A stretch of DNA of 43,444 nt, taken from contig CAJTGD010000045.1 in assembly GCA_910575475.1 (NCBI GenBank), positions 1 through 43,444 of the forward strand. The letters are read 5' to 3'. The notes under the pieces are model-generated. The model saw nothing but the letters and a program-made list of their open reading frames with translations, was not told the origin of the DNA and did no database searches. How positions within the stretch are numbered: position 1 is the stretch's first letter; each line of letters opens with the position of its first letter. Source of the DNA: Lachnospiraceae bacterium. Its GTDB lineage: Bacteria > Bacillota > Clostridia > Lachnospirales > Lachnospiraceae. Positions 34,786 through 43,377 of this stretch are shown here, piece by piece. The position numbers and the translations under genes are program-made.

Positions 34786-35592
34786 ATGAAAGGAGCAACA
34801 AGCATACAGGAACGCCTTTGGGAACTCCGCAAGGACAAAGGCTTAAATCTGGAAGAACTATCAAAGCTGACGGACATTTCTAAATCAGCTCTTGGAAGTT
34901 ATGAAAAAGAGAATGTTAAGGAAATCAATCATGGCTATCTTGTCACGCTGGCAGACTTCTATGGGGTTTCCGTTGATTATCTGCTGTGCCGGACAGAGAA
35001 CCGGGAGCAGATCAACACGCCACTAACAGAGCTGCATTTGAATGATGAGATGGTGGCACTTCTGAAAAGCGGTCGGATTAACAACCGCCTGCTCTGTGAG
35101 CTTGTCACCCATAAGGATTTTATCAAGTTTCTTGCGGATATTGAGATTTATGTGGATGGGATTGCCACCATGCAGATTCAAAACCTCAACGCCCTTGTCG
35201 ATACTGTCCGGCATGAAATCATTGAACGGTATCGCCCCGGCGAAGATGACCCGCATTTGAAAGTGCTACAAGCTGCCCATATCAGCGATGATGAATATTT
35301 CAGCCACATGGTTCTGGATGACCTCAATCTCATTATCCGGGATATTCGGGAAGCTCACAAAAAGGACAGTGAGAGTGCGCCCCAGACCACCGTTGCCGAT
35401 GAACTGAAAGAAAATCTGGAAGCGGTCGAAAATTTCAAGGGCAGTCGGTATGAAAAGCTCGTTGTCCTTTACTGCAAGCAGCTCGGTATCAACTATAAAA
35501 ATCTGTCAGACGAAGAATTTCGCTGGCTGATTCGGATTCTCAAAAAATCAAAGAAAATGGGAACGCCTATCAGCCAGAGAAAAAAACGGTAA
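34786..35592 (+). CDS. XRE-family transcriptional regulator
   Basis: This 268-residue regulator is the only clear plus-strand gene. The N-terminal helix-turn-helix (SIQERLWELRKDKGLNLEEL, KSALGSYEKEN) is of the Cro/C1 type. The long C-terminal part is charged and helical and may oligomerise or sense a signal. It is transcribed away from the RepA/mob operon across a shared control region, so it probably represses that operon and itself. I chose the ATG at 34786, nine bases after AAGGAG, over a GTG two codons earlier. Confidence 0.87.
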   Translation: MKGATSIQERLWELRKDKGLNLEELSKLTDISKSALGSYEKENVKEINHGYLVTLADFYGVSVDYLLCRTENREQINTPLTELHLNDEMVALLKSGRINNRLLCELVTHKDFIKFLADIEIYVDGIATMQIQNLNALVDTVRHEIIERYRPGEDDPHLKVLQAAHISDDEYFSHMVLDDLNLIIRDIREAHKKDSESAPQTTVADELKENLEAVENFKGSRYEKLVVLYCKQLGINYKNLSDEEFRWLIRILKKSKKMGTPISQRKKR

Positions 35593-35597
35593 AGAAA

Positions 35598-35642
35598 AAA
35601 CCGCTGTTGCATGGTTTGTTGGCTCCCATGTAGCAGCGGTTT
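35598..35642. terminator. Convergent terminator between XRE and DUF523 genes
   Basis: AAACCGCTG...TGCATGG pairs with CCATGTAGCAGCGGTTT in a long stem. On the minus strand it is followed by a T-rich tract, so it best serves the DUF523 transcript but can also stop the XRE message. Confidence 0.75.
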
Positions 35643-35681
35643 GTGCTGTAGTTATTCAATTAAAATTTCAAAGTGACAAAC

Positions 35682-36098
35682 TTAAACTTCTTCAACATCA
35701 ATAACATTATATCCTCTTTGCTTTAATGCCTTCGCAAAAAATCCCATTCCAGAAATTAGTTTTCCAGTAAAGCTGCCATCGTATATTTGATTTACACCAC
35801 AAGTAGGACTTCTGGATTGTAATATAACCAAATCAATATCTTCATTTTGAATTTTTGATAATGCCATTGACACTGCTTTATTATATTCAGAATTAACATC
35901 ATTTCCATTTTCATCTACTACAATCCCATTCACGATTTCTGCACAAGGTCTAGGAATTTTCATGCCAGCTAATACTTCTGGGCAAATAGAAATAACTTCT
36001 TTATCCTTTAAGAAATTGATAACTGCTAAATTTTTATTGTTTTTTCCGTTATATTTACAGTTTGTTCCCATAATACAGGCACTAACTAATACCTTCAT
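35682..36098 (-). CDS. DUF523 family protein
   Basis: This 138-residue protein has the DUF523 landmarks: VSACIMGTNCKYNG at the N-terminus, ICPEVLAGMKIPRPCAEI in the middle and LQSRSPTCG in the last third. The conserved cysteines suggest a metal- or thiol-based function, but none is established. The gene is AT-rich compared with the flanking mobilization genes, so it is likely cargo. The ATG at 36098 follows GGGGTG; a GTG three codons upstream is possible. Confidence 0.88.
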   Translation of the reverse strand: MKVLVSACIMGTNCKYNGKNNKNLAVINFLKDKEVISICPEVLAGMKIPRPCAEIVNGIVVDENGNDVNSEYNKAVSMALSKIQNEDIDLVILQSRSPTCGVNQIYDGSFTGKLISGMGFFAKALKQRGYNVIDVEEV

Positions 36099-36147
36099 AT
36101 TTATCACCCCAAATCAAATTCATTTACATAATCATTCTACCACACCG

Positions 36148-36525
36148 TTATGAATAAATCATCTCATGCAAAACAATTTCTTCTGCCCGGTTATGGATGT
36201 TATTACATCGTTGTACCCATTCCATTTGACAGGTACGCTTTAATTCCTCTGTCACGCCCTCGGTAGCTTTCATCTGCTCCATAATATTGTCTAACCGTTC
36301 CTGTACCTGTTCGTTCAGGTCTGCAAGATATGTCCACAATTCTCCGGTCAGTATCAATGTATTCAATCTGGCTGGGTGGACTTCCCTTAAATATTCCCGG
36401 TGCATCCGTCCGTACTTTCCGATAGGGCGGTGTTCCTCCGGCAGCTTCAAGTCCGGGATGTAGTAATCTCCGACAAGGATATAATCAATTCCGTTTTCCG
36501 TTATTCTTGGTTTCAATTCGCTCAT
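36148..36525 (-). CDS. tnpV: Transposon-encoded protein TnpV
   Basis: This 125-residue TnpV family protein has core motifs GDYYIPDL, IGKYGRMHREYLRE and a C-terminal VLHEMIYS. The family was named from Tn4451-type elements, where its function is unknown. AGGAGG precedes the ATG at 36525. It overlaps the upstream XRE gene by 41 bases in another frame, which suggests joint expression. A second copy of the family is at 12954-13295. Confidence 0.88.
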   Translation of the reverse strand: MSELKPRITENGIDYILVGDYYIPDLKLPEEHRPIGKYGRMHREYLREVHPARLNTLILTGELWTYLADLNEQVQERLDNIMEQMKATEGVTEELKRTCQMEWVQRCNNIHNRAEEIVLHEMIYS

Positions 36526-36757
36526 GTTCCTTACCTCCTGTGGAAGCAGGCTCATCTGGTACTAACTCAATCACATCGGTAATTTCACAATTCAGCGTTT
36601 CGCAGATACGGGCTAATGTATCCATACTGATGTGCTTTCCCTCTTTGCTCATATTAGCAATCATATTCGTTGTCATACCAGCGGCAAGCCTTAAATCCTC
36701 TTTCCTCATATCACGCTCTAACAGTGTGTGCCAGAGTGGTTTATAGCTGATGTGCAT
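36485..36757 (-). CDS. Small XRE-family regulator
   Basis: This 90-residue helix-turn-helix protein begins MHISYKPLWHTLLERDMRK, with the HTH around 18-45 (EDLRLAAGMTTNMIANMSK) and VITDVIELVP-type ending. It belongs to the short Cro/C1-like regulators found beside TnpV in mobilizable elements. The ATG at 36757 has GGCAGGA upstream; the longer frame to 36847 is non-coding leader. It probably controls itself and tnpV. Confidence 0.82.
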   Translation of the reverse strand: MHISYKPLWHTLLERDMRKEDLRLAAGMTTNMIANMSKEGKHISMDTLARICETLNCEITDVIELVPDEPASTGGKEHERIETKNNGKRN

Positions 36758-36999
36758 ATTATTTTCCTGCCTTTCTATCCATACCACCGGGGCGGCTGCC
36801 CCAGCAAGAACTTTTCTCTTATTATAACACCAATCTTGTGAAATCACAATTTATTCTTGTAGCCTACCGCTGATACCGTCTGGATTGGTTTTCCTTTCTT
36901 TTTGTTCCCTTTAATTAGCCATGAACTGCTTGATCCCTTGCGATTTTGCTCATGTGAGATAAAGAAGTAAAAGAAGTGTAAAAAATTTTGCCGTTCCCT

Positions 37000-37018
37000 G
37001 TCCGGCTGACTGCCGGAC
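37000..37018 (-). terminator. Terminator after the IME2 serine recombinase
   Basis: GTCCGGC and GCCGGAC form a seven-base stem with a five-base loop, ten bases after the recombinase stop. On the minus strand it is followed a little later by TTTTTT. Confidence 0.55.
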
Positions 37019-37028
37019 GGGTCGGGCT

Positions 37029-38651
37029 TTAGTCGGGCAGTTCTACCTTGCCGACAAAAGAGTAATAGATTTCGATTTCCTGTCTGCGGAGCTTCCCCCG
37101 GCGTTTCCCGTCAAGGGCTTCCGATTCGTGGATTACGATTTTCTCCACAAACTCCCGTAACAGGGTAGGGGTGAGTTCCTCAAAGCTGGTGTACTTGCGT
37201 ACTACTTTCATAAACTTTTCAGCGTTTGCCGTGGCTTCCAGCGTTTTAGAAAGCTCGCTCTGCAAAGCGGCGGCTTTCTCTTTCAGTTCCTTTTGCTCGG
37301 CTTCGTAGTCTGCCGAAAGCTCCGTGAAACGCTCGTCCGATATACGCCCAGTCACGCTGTCCTCATACAGCCGCTTGAAGATAGCGGAGATTTCCGCAAT
37401 CCGTTTTTCTGCCGCTTCCAGCTCTTTCTTTTTTGCGGCGTTCCGGCGTTTGCTCCCGTCCTCGGTCTGGTCGGTCAACAGCTTCATAAACCGGGCTTCA
37501 TGCTTGGTGGCGTAGCTGGTGACTTTCCGTAAATTCTCGGTCACTCCCTCGGTCAAAAGGTCGGTGCGGATAAAGTGCGCCGTACAGTCACGGGTGCGCT
37601 TCTTGTAGCTGCCGCATATGTAGCAGTCCTGCCGCCGCTTGTCCGTCTGGTATCTCTGCTGGTACATGACGCTGCCGCAGTCGGCACAAAAGAGTATGCC
37701 GGAGAACAAGCCCACTTCATCATAGCGGTTAGGGCGTTTGCGCTGCTTGCGCAGCTCCTGCACACGCTCCCATGTTTCCCGGTCAATGATTGCTTCGTGG
37801 TGGTTCTCAAAGATTGCCTGTTTCTCCACGGGGTTCTCCTTGCTCTGCTTCACCTTGTAGGACACTTTCTCGGTCTTGAAGTTCACAAGGCAGCCCGTGT
37901 ACTCCCGGTTTTCAAGGATATGCGCCACGGTGTTTGTCGCCCATTTGCACTCATAGCCGGGGTGGTAGCGGCGGGTGCTTCCCGTCCGGCGGTATTCCAG
38001 CGTTCCCGGCGTGGGGATTTCCTGCTCCGCAAGCATACGGGCTATCTTGGTCGGACCGTTCCCGGCAAGGCATAGGCTGTAAATCTGCTTTACCACGGGG
38101 GCGGCTTCTTCGTCAATGATGAAATTTTCGTCCTCGTCCATGAGGTAGCCGTACACGGGCTTGCTTGTGACGGGCTTCCCACTCATTCCTTTTGAGCGTT
38201 TTACCGCCCGGATTTTCTTGCTCGTATCTCTCACCAGCCATTCGTTAAAAATATTACGCAAGGGCGCAAAATCGTTGTCGCCCTGTGCGCTGTCAACGCC
38301 GTCATTGATAGCAATGAAGCGGACGCCGTTCTGTGGGAAAATCATTTCCGTGTACATTCCCACTTGTAAGTAATTTCGCCCTAACCTTGACATATCCTTT
38401 ACGATAACCGTTCCCACAAGCCCCGCTTCAATGTCGGCAAGCATGGACTGGAAGCCGGGTCTTTGGAAATTTGCCCCGGAGAATCCGTCGTCCGTGTACC
38501 ATTTGAGGTTGGAAAAGCCGTTCTGTTTTGCGTAGGCTTCAAGGATTCGCTTCTGGTTGCTTATGGAGTTGGATTCGCCTTGGAGCGTGTCCTCGTGCGA
38601 CAATCTCGGATAAAGGGCGGTAATCAGTTTTTGGGTGGTCTGTCTTGTCAT
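37029..38651 (-). CDS. Large serine recombinase of IME2 (TnpX-like)
   Basis: This 540-residue recombinase has the catalytic serine S18 in YPRLSHED and KDMSRLGRNYL. A recombinase domain follows, then a zinc ribbon (CADCGSVMY ... CYICGSYKKRTRDC) and a coiled-coil tail. The overall plan equals that of the IME1 enzyme but the sequence is clearly different, so each should use its own att sites. The start at 38651 follows GGAGG at five bases; an ATG four codons upstream overlaps that site. A promoter with an inverted-repeat operator lies directly before it. Confidence 0.93.
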   Translation of the reverse strand: MTRQTTQKLITALYPRLSHEDTLQGESNSISNQKRILEAYAKQNGFSNLKWYTDDGFSGANFQRPGFQSMLADIEAGLVGTVIVKDMSRLGRNYLQVGMYTEMIFPQNGVRFIAINDGVDSAQGDNDFAPLRNIFNEWLVRDTSKKIRAVKRSKGMSGKPVTSKPVYGYLMDEDENFIIDEEAAPVVKQIYSLCLAGNGPTKIARMLAEQEIPTPGTLEYRRTGSTRRYHPGYECKWATNTVAHILENREYTGCLVNFKTEKVSYKVKQSKENPVEKQAIFENHHEAIIDRETWERVQELRKQRKRPNRYDEVGLFSGILFCADCGSVMYQQRYQTDKRRQDCYICGSYKKRTRDCTAHFIRTDLLTEGVTENLRKVTSYATKHEARFMKLLTDQTEDGSKRRNAAKKKELEAAEKRIAEISAIFKRLYEDSVTGRISDERFTELSADYEAEQKELKEKAAALQSELSKTLEATANAEKFMKVVRKYTSFEELTPTLLREFVEKIVIHESEALDGKRRGKLRRQEIEIYYSFVGKVELPD

Positions 38652-38670
38652 GGTTTCCTCCATTTCCGAC

Positions 38671-38721
38671 AGCCAGCCCCACTATTCCGTAGGTCTATTA
38701 TACCATAGGGCGGGGCTGGCT
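38671..38721 (-). promoter_or_regulatory. Promoter of the IME2 recombinase inside an inverted repeat
   Basis: A perfect TATAAT (minus strand, 38697-38702) stands between inverted arms AGCCAGCCCC (38671-38680) and GGGGCTGGCT (38712-38721), about 20-30 bp before the gene start. The -35 box is poor (TGTACA). The arms would place a dimeric regulator across the -10 region, for example the recombinase itself. Confidence 0.55.
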
Positions 38722-38780
38722 GTACAGTCTTTTTTGCTTCTTTACCGCCCGTCAAAATGACGGTTTTTATCTGCGGGTTG

Positions 38781-38978
38781 TCATGCGCTGTAAATCGGCT
38801 TGTGCCCGGCCGCGCTTTCCGCTTCCAGCACTTTCATCATCTTGTCGGCGGCGGTGGCGGTAGTTCCTTGTTTGAAATAGCCGGAAACCACAAGGACGGT
38901 GTTGCCCCGGCGTACCTCGGTCACGCAATCCGGGCGGCGGGCGGTGGTGGCGGTGCTTTTCTTGGGCGTGTCGGTCAT
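38781..38978 (-). CDS. tnpW: Transposon-encoded protein TnpW
   Basis: This 65-residue protein begins MTDTPKKSTATTARRPDCV and has the TnpW signature RPDCVTEVRRGNTVLVVSGYF followed by ADKMMKVLEAE. The role of TnpW is unknown; it always accompanies the recombinase of Tn4451-type elements. The ATG overlaps the stop of the DnaC-like gene (ATGA). Confidence 0.88.
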   Translation of the reverse strand: MTDTPKKSTATTARRPDCVTEVRRGNTVLVVSGYFKQGTTATAADKMMKVLEAESAAGHKPIYSA

Positions 38979-39829
38979 AGGCAAATCTCCTTTCCGTTCA
39001 GCAGCTTTTTAAGGCGTTCCATTTTCTCCCGTGCTCTGGCTTTTCTGAAATTCTCCCCGGTAATGCGGACGGGGGTACACATTTCCGTAAGGCGGTCATA
39101 TATCCGGGCGTGGGCGGTGTCCTCCGGGTTCTGCAATTCTTCCAGTGTCAAATTTGTTGTGACAATCAGCGGCTTTCTGCTGCGGTATCGGCTGTCAATC
39201 ACGTTGTAAACCTGTTCAAGCCCGTATTCTGTGCCACGCTCCATGCCGAAATCGTCAAGGATAAGCAGAGGGAAGCTGCAAAGGCGGGCTATGTACTCGT
39301 TCCTGTCCTTATAGCTGGCGGCAAGGTCATTGAGGATAAGGGCAAAGTTTGTCATGCACACGGAAACTTCTTTCTCCATGAGGGCGTTGGCGATACACCC
39401 GGCAAAATAGCTTTTCCCTGTGCCGACACTTCCCCACAAAATCAATCCATAGTTCCCGGTGCTTACCCGTTCCCATTGCTCCACATAGGAATAGGCTTTG
39501 TGCATTTGGGGGCATTTCCCGTTGTCGTTTTCAAACGTCCATTCCCGCATAGCTGGGTCTGTAAATCCCTTTCGTTTCAGCCGTTCCATTTCCTCCCGGC
39601 GCTTGTATTCCCGGTGGCTGGCTTCCAGCGTTTCCCGGCGTTTCCGCTGGCAGTCACATTCTTTGGGGTGGCGGTCACGTCCGAAAAGCGTCTTTCCCTC
39701 TGCAAAATAGGCTTCTTTGGGCTGGCGGCAGCTCCCGCAATACAAAAGCCCGTCCTCGCCCGTGTAGTCCTCCGGCTCTGCTTCCTGTGCCGTGGCAAGC
39801 CGGAAAATGGCGTTATCATAATCGCTCAT
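38975..39829 (-). CDS. DnaC/IstB-like ATPase (helicase loader)
   Basis: This 284-residue AAA+ protein would load a replicative helicase on element DNA. An N-terminal zinc-like region (YCGSCRQPKEAYF ... CDCQRKRR) precedes the ATPase domain, with Walker A GSVGTGKSY, Walker B PLLILDDFG and the sensor TTNLTLEEL. AAGGAGG lies before the ATG at 39829, which I prefer to the ATG seven codons earlier. It works with the RepA-like protein encoded just upstream. Confidence 0.88.
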   Translation of the reverse strand: MSDYDNAIFRLATAQEAEPEDYTGEDGLLYCGSCRQPKEAYFAEGKTLFGRDRHPKECDCQRKRRETLEASHREYKRREEMERLKRKGFTDPAMREWTFENDNGKCPQMHKAYSYVEQWERVSTGNYGLILWGSVGTGKSYFAGCIANALMEKEVSVCMTNFALILNDLAASYKDRNEYIARLCSFPLLILDDFGMERGTEYGLEQVYNVIDSRYRSRKPLIVTTNLTLEELQNPEDTAHARIYDRLTEMCTPVRITGENFRKARAREKMERLKKLLNGKEICL

Positions 39830-39891
39830 AAAATCGTCCTCCTTGTTCATGGTCTTTTACGCCCTGTTTACGGGGCGTTCTATCTCTGTTG

Positions 39892-40656
39892 TCAAAGGCT
39901 CTCGCCCTCTTTGTAGGAATAATCGGGGATTCCTTTCTTCCCCGTGCCTTTCCTGTCACGCCCCGCCCATATACGGATAGCGGCGGCATAGTTGATGTAG
40001 CTTTTCCCGTTGGCGGCTATATGCTGGCTTAATTCCTCAATGAACCGTTCCAGCCTGTCCGGGTATTCCTCTTTCAGCTCCGCATATTCGCTTTCAGAGA
40101 GGAAAATATTTTTATATCTGCCAAATGGGGCGGGCGGCTTCTCACTCGCTCCTTTTAGTTGGTTCTCTTTTAGTTTGTTTATAGTAAGTTGGTTAGGGGT
40201 CGGTTTTCCGTCCAACGCAAAGGTCGGTTTTCCGTCCTTATGAGGGTCGCTTTTCCGGCTATCAGAGGGTCGGTTTTCCGGCTGTATGGCGGTCATATGG
40301 TCGGAAAACTGTACCACTGGCACTTGCGGCACTTTCACATAAAGGCGGTTCGGTGCGGAAAAGCCCCGGCGTTCCCTCACCAGAAGCCCAGCAGCGTCCA
40401 GCTCGTTCAGTGCGGCTTTTATGGCGGTGCTGCCTTTATCCAGCATTTCCGCTATCTCCGAAACAGGGTAGACAATGTATGTCCTGCCCTCGCTGTCCTG
40501 CCAGCCGTTCTTCTGTGAGAGTTCGGAACGGTCAAGGAGCAGCGAATAAAGCAGCTTTGCGGTCTGTGACAAGTCCATTTTCAGCAGAAAACGGGGGTAT
40601 CGGAAAAACGGCGGCATAATGGTGTCGGCTGTGATGTAATCGGTTATGGTTCTCAC
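39892..40656 (-). CDS. RepA-like replication initiator
   Basis: This protein of about 254 residues has the N-terminal domain of Firmicute replication initiator A: MPPFFRYPRFLLKMDLSQTA, then a winged helix (VYPVSEIAEMLDKGSTAIKA, LNELDAAGLLVRERRG). The C-terminal part (YAELKEEYPDRLERFIEEL) resembles the DnaC-interacting end seen in phage replisome organisers. Start choice is uncertain: GTG at 40656 lies too close to GGAGG, and an ATG at codon 14 has no clear site. A 235-bp span before the next gene contains no other ORF. Confidence 0.82.
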   Translation of the reverse strand: MRTITDYITADTIMPPFFRYPRFLLKMDLSQTAKLLYSLLLDRSELSQKNGWQDSEGRTYIVYPVSEIAEMLDKGSTAIKAALNELDAAGLLVRERRGFSAPNRLYVKVPQVPVVQFSDHMTAIQPENRPSDSRKSDPHKDGKPTFALDGKPTPNQLTINKLKENQLKGASEKPPAPFGRYKNIFLSESEYAELKEEYPDRLERFIEELSQHIAANGKSYINYAAAIRIWAGRDRKGTGKKGIPDYSYKEGESL

Positions 40657-40757
40657 CTCCTGTCTGTGGCTTCTTGTTACGCAGTTAAAACGCTGTTTTC
40701 GGGGGTAAAGGATAAATGTATCGTCTACCCTTTGAGGGCGGTCAAAAAAGCCTTGAT

Positions 40758-41144
40758 TTACGGGCTTCTTTCATAGCCTAAATGCGTAGAAAGGTGGTAT
40801 CTTTTCCGCTGTCTGTCGGCTTCTTTCCGGCGGCGCACTCTTGCGGCGCAGTCCGGGCAGTATTTCCCCCGGTTTGACTTGGGGAGAAAATACCCGCCGC
40901 ACTCGGTACAGCGTTTCCTGTCTGCCCGGTGCAAAAGGGCGGCTTCCAGATTCCCGTCCAGTGGCAGAACGGCGGCGGTGAACCAGCGGCACAAGAGGGA
41001 ATAGCTGATACTCTGCACACATACGCAAGGCTCGCCGTTATCCAGCACAATGCAGTTGCCGTTATCGTAGTTGCAGCACTCATGCACAAGGCGGCGGGCG
41101 GCTCTGTACTGTGGGTAGTCCATGTAGGGGCGTTTACCGTTCAT
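40758..41144 (-). CDS. Cysteine-rich VLP protein
   Basis: This 128-residue protein (MNGKRPYMDYPQYRAARRLV) has many cysteines: ECCNYDNGNCIVLDNGEPCVC, then CTECGGYFLPKS and YCPDC. They look like two zinc-binding clusters. It matches the cysteine-rich VLP domain proteins found after MobP relaxases. It may bind nucleic acid or help the relaxosome; the function is unknown. The ATG at 41144 overlaps the relaxase end by 11 bases behind GGGGCAGGA. Confidence 0.82.
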   Translation of the reverse strand: MNGKRPYMDYPQYRAARRLVHECCNYDNGNCIVLDNGEPCVCVQSISYSLLCRWFTAAVLPLDGNLEAALLHRADRKRCTECGGYFLPKSNRGKYCPDCAARVRRRKEADRQRKRYHLSTHLGYERSP

Positions 41145-42765
41145 TTTCCTGCCCCTTTCCCCGTTCCGGCTCACGGCGCAAGATTTTGTCAAGATTGCTT
41201 TTCACGGTCTGCAATTCCCGGACGTTCCCTTTCTTCTCCCGGTACTCGTTATAAAGGGCGTTTTTCTCTTTGGTAAGCTGCTCAATCTCCGTTTGTAAGG
41301 TCTTGGAAGCTGGCAGTTTGGAGATTCCCTGTGCCTTGAAATACCGGGCGGCAGATTCGGAAATGATAAACTCGCTTTCGTGCTGCTCCCGGTAAGCTCT
41401 CCGTGCTTTCTCTGTTTTCTGCGCCCGCAATCCGTCACGGGCTGGCTTGGTCTTGATGTAGGCTAATAGCTGCTTCTGCAAGTCCTTTTTCTCCCGCAAG
41501 GTGCTTTCCACGGCTTTCAGTTTCCCGGTCACTTCATGCAAGCCCACACTGGCGGCGGCAAGGGCGGCTTCCAGTTCTTCCGGGGAAGAAAAGCCGGATT
41601 CCTCATAAATACTCATTGTCGCCGCCATTTGCTTCAGATTGTGCAAAGTCGCCCATTTCTCGTAGCCTTTCCCTTTGCCCTCGGCTTTCTTGGCAGCTAT
41701 GTCTACCATGCGCTGTACTTCGTCATTCTTTGGGGCGTTTATGGCGGCTTTGTTGCGCTGTAAGCGGTCTTTTATGCTGCGGGGGTATTCCTGTTTGGGT
41801 AGGGGCTTTTCGGCGGCTCTGGCGGCGTTCTGTGCGTTTATGGTGAGTGCTTCCAGTACGGCGGCACGGTCAAAATCATCACCTAATTTCCGGGCGGTAA
41901 TGGGCTTCGTCCTGTCCGGGGTGAGATAGCTCAATCTTCGCCGGCTCTCCTTGACGGTCACGCCCTGTTGCAGCAGCTTCCCGGAAAAATCCTCAAAGGA
42001 AACGGCAGAGGACAGGGCGGCTCGGATTGTGCGCCGTAGCTTCTCCTTGTCGGTTTCAAACTTGGTCTGTTTGGGCGGCTCTCCCGTGGCGGCTTGGGAA
42101 GCGTTCTCCTTATCCAGTGCGGCTTGTCCTTTCCGCTTCGCCCAATACTCACGCTCGGTAACTCGGTTCTTGCTCCCGTTCAGCAAGTCAATCTGATAGA
42201 GGTTTTCCCGGTGGCACATCTCCATGACTTCCGCTTTGAAGTATTCCATAGCTGCGTCTGTACAGCGGTGCTTGCAGCCCTCCCTTGTGTCGGCTGGTCT
42301 TTCCATGTACGGCAATAGTGGTACTTCCGCAATCCGTAGGGAATTGATTACGATATGCACATGAATGTTGCCGCTGTGGTTATGCCCGTCCGGGTGGGTG
42401 CATACCAACGCTTGGTGTCCGGGAAAATGCGTCTTGCAAAATTCCTCGCCCAACGCTTGCGCCCGGTCTACGGTCAAGCCGTTGTCGGGTGCGTCACGGG
42501 GGTCAAAACTGATAATGTAGTGGTGGCTCTTTACGTCCTCCCGCTTTTGGTTCTTGCCGTATTTCAGATTGGAGCGCATACAAGCTATGGCGAAATCTTC
42601 ATCACCGCAATTAAGGGAAGATATGCGGTAATCGTCACGGAGAACAAGCCGCCCGTTCCCGTCCAGTGTGGGCTTCATGGTAAACTCGTCATGCTCAAAG
42701 GTTAGGTACTGCTCGGCAGCTCCGTAATCGGCATTTTTAGAGCTGATATGTTTGAATGTTGCCAA
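41134..42765 (-). CDS. MobP-type relaxase
   Basis: This 543-residue relaxase of the relaxase/mobilization nuclease family starts ATFKHISSKNADYGAAEQYL. It has HHYIISFDP and the metal-binding three-histidine motif HNHSGNIHVHIVINS. A long helical C-terminus follows. It would nick the IME2 oriT with MobC and carry the strand into a helper conjugation channel. I favour a TTG at 42765 after AGGTGA, because relatives begin with this sequence; a GTG at 42774 is also open. It overlaps mobC by about 30 bases. Confidence 0.92.
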   Translation of the reverse strand: MATFKHISSKNADYGAAEQYLTFEHDEFTMKPTLDGNGRLVLRDDYRISSLNCGDEDFAIACMRSNLKYGKNQKREDVKSHHYIISFDPRDAPDNGLTVDRAQALGEEFCKTHFPGHQALVCTHPDGHNHSGNIHVHIVINSLRIAEVPLLPYMERPADTREGCKHRCTDAAMEYFKAEVMEMCHRENLYQIDLLNGSKNRVTEREYWAKRKGQAALDKENASQAATGEPPKQTKFETDKEKLRRTIRAALSSAVSFEDFSGKLLQQGVTVKESRRRLSYLTPDRTKPITARKLGDDFDRAAVLEALTINAQNAARAAEKPLPKQEYPRSIKDRLQRNKAAINAPKNDEVQRMVDIAAKKAEGKGKGYEKWATLHNLKQMAATMSIYEESGFSSPEELEAALAAASVGLHEVTGKLKAVESTLREKKDLQKQLLAYIKTKPARDGLRAQKTEKARRAYREQHESEFIISESAARYFKAQGISKLPASKTLQTEIEQLTKEKNALYNEYREKKGNVRELQTVKSNLDKILRREPERGKGQENER

Positions 42766-43132
42766 CGGCTTCACCTACTTTCTGCAAGACTTCAAACTTC
42801 AAGGCGGCAAGCTCCGCTGTGGCGGCTCGTACCTCTTGGGAGAGGGCGTTATAAGGTGCGCCGTATTCGTTCAGACAGCGGGCAATCTGGTTCAAGTTGC
42901 CGCCGATTTTCCCGTACTCGGCTGTAAGTTTCCCAACGGCAGACAGCAGTTCATCATTGACCGGGGAAACGGTGATAACCGGGCGTATGCTTGACTTGAT
43001 AAGGGCTTGCCGGATAAACTCGGCTTGGCTCATTTTGCAGAGGGTGACACGCTCGGAAAACTCGGCGTATTCTTCCCCGGTCAAACGGGTTTTGATTACC
43101 CGGTGGCGGTGGGGCGTGTTGTATTTTCTCAC
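42737..43132 (-). CDS. mobC: MobC-type relaxosome accessory protein
   Basis: This 131-residue protein starts at a GTG (43132) about nine bases after AAAGGAG: RKYNTPHRHRVIKTRLTGEE. The N-terminal ribbon-helix-helix-like segment (VIKTRLTGEEYAEFSERVTL, MSQAEFIRQALI) binds oriT, and IGGNLNQIARCLNEYG is the MobC signature. It assists nicking by the adjacent MobP relaxase. The frame stays open to 43309, but that region is non-coding and structured. Confidence 0.88.
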   Translation of the reverse strand: MRKYNTPHRHRVIKTRLTGEEYAEFSERVTLCKMSQAEFIRQALIKSSIRPVITVSPVNDELLSAVGKLTAEYGKIGGNLNQIARCLNEYGAPYNALSQEVRAATAELAALKFEVLQKVGEAVGNIQTYQL

Positions 43133-43357
43133 GGGCTTCAACTCCTTTCTTTTTATGCTTTGCCCTCTCACCAATAGGAGAAAAACAGGGGCATAAGCGG
43201 AAGTGTTTTTTGAAAAATCCGAAAAATTTTTTCGGGGATTTTTCAAGCGGCGCAAGCCGCAAAAAGGCGGGCTTGGGGTGGCAACCCCAACAAGATTCCC
43301 ATAGGACAAATTGAGCCGATAGGCGAAATTTGGTACTGTGGTAGAATCTTGCTCTTG
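43133..43357. other. Structured region before mobC, candidate MobP oriT
   Basis: This non-coding stretch holds several inverted repeats. TTGAAAAATCC (43210-43220) pairs with GGATTTTTCAA (43236-43246). GCGGC/GCCGC and GGGGTT/AACCCC-type hairpins follow. CAAGATTC (43291-43298) is mirrored by GAATCTTG (43344-43351). The AATCTTG/C context resembles the RP4-family nick pattern YATCCTG/Y, so the oriT of IME2 is probably here. The exact nick site is not certain. Confidence 0.5.
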
Positions 43358-43377
43358 TTATCCCGAATTCGGGATAA
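43358..43377. promoter_or_regulatory. Perfect 20-bp palindrome TTATCCCGAATTCGGGATAA
   Basis: The palindrome is fully symmetric. Its half-site TTATCCCGA recurs in the adjacent terminal repeat (43401-43409) and in both orientations at the left end (41-49; reverse at 95-103). It looks like the strong site of a regulator that also binds the terminal repeats. Confidence 0.6.

Larger units (their letters stand above)
26340..36850. mobile_element. IME1: serine-recombinase mobilizable element inserted in maff2
   Basis: The left boundary is the break in the maff2 frame. The content is that of a mobilizable element: serine recombinase next to the boundary, VirE-like helicase, primase, MobQ relaxase, oriT, DUF3847, RepA-like protein, XRE regulators and TnpV, plus AT-rich cargo. 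The right boundary is a guess based on the start of a second recombinase module. I could not find the matching att sequence. Confidence 0.65.
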
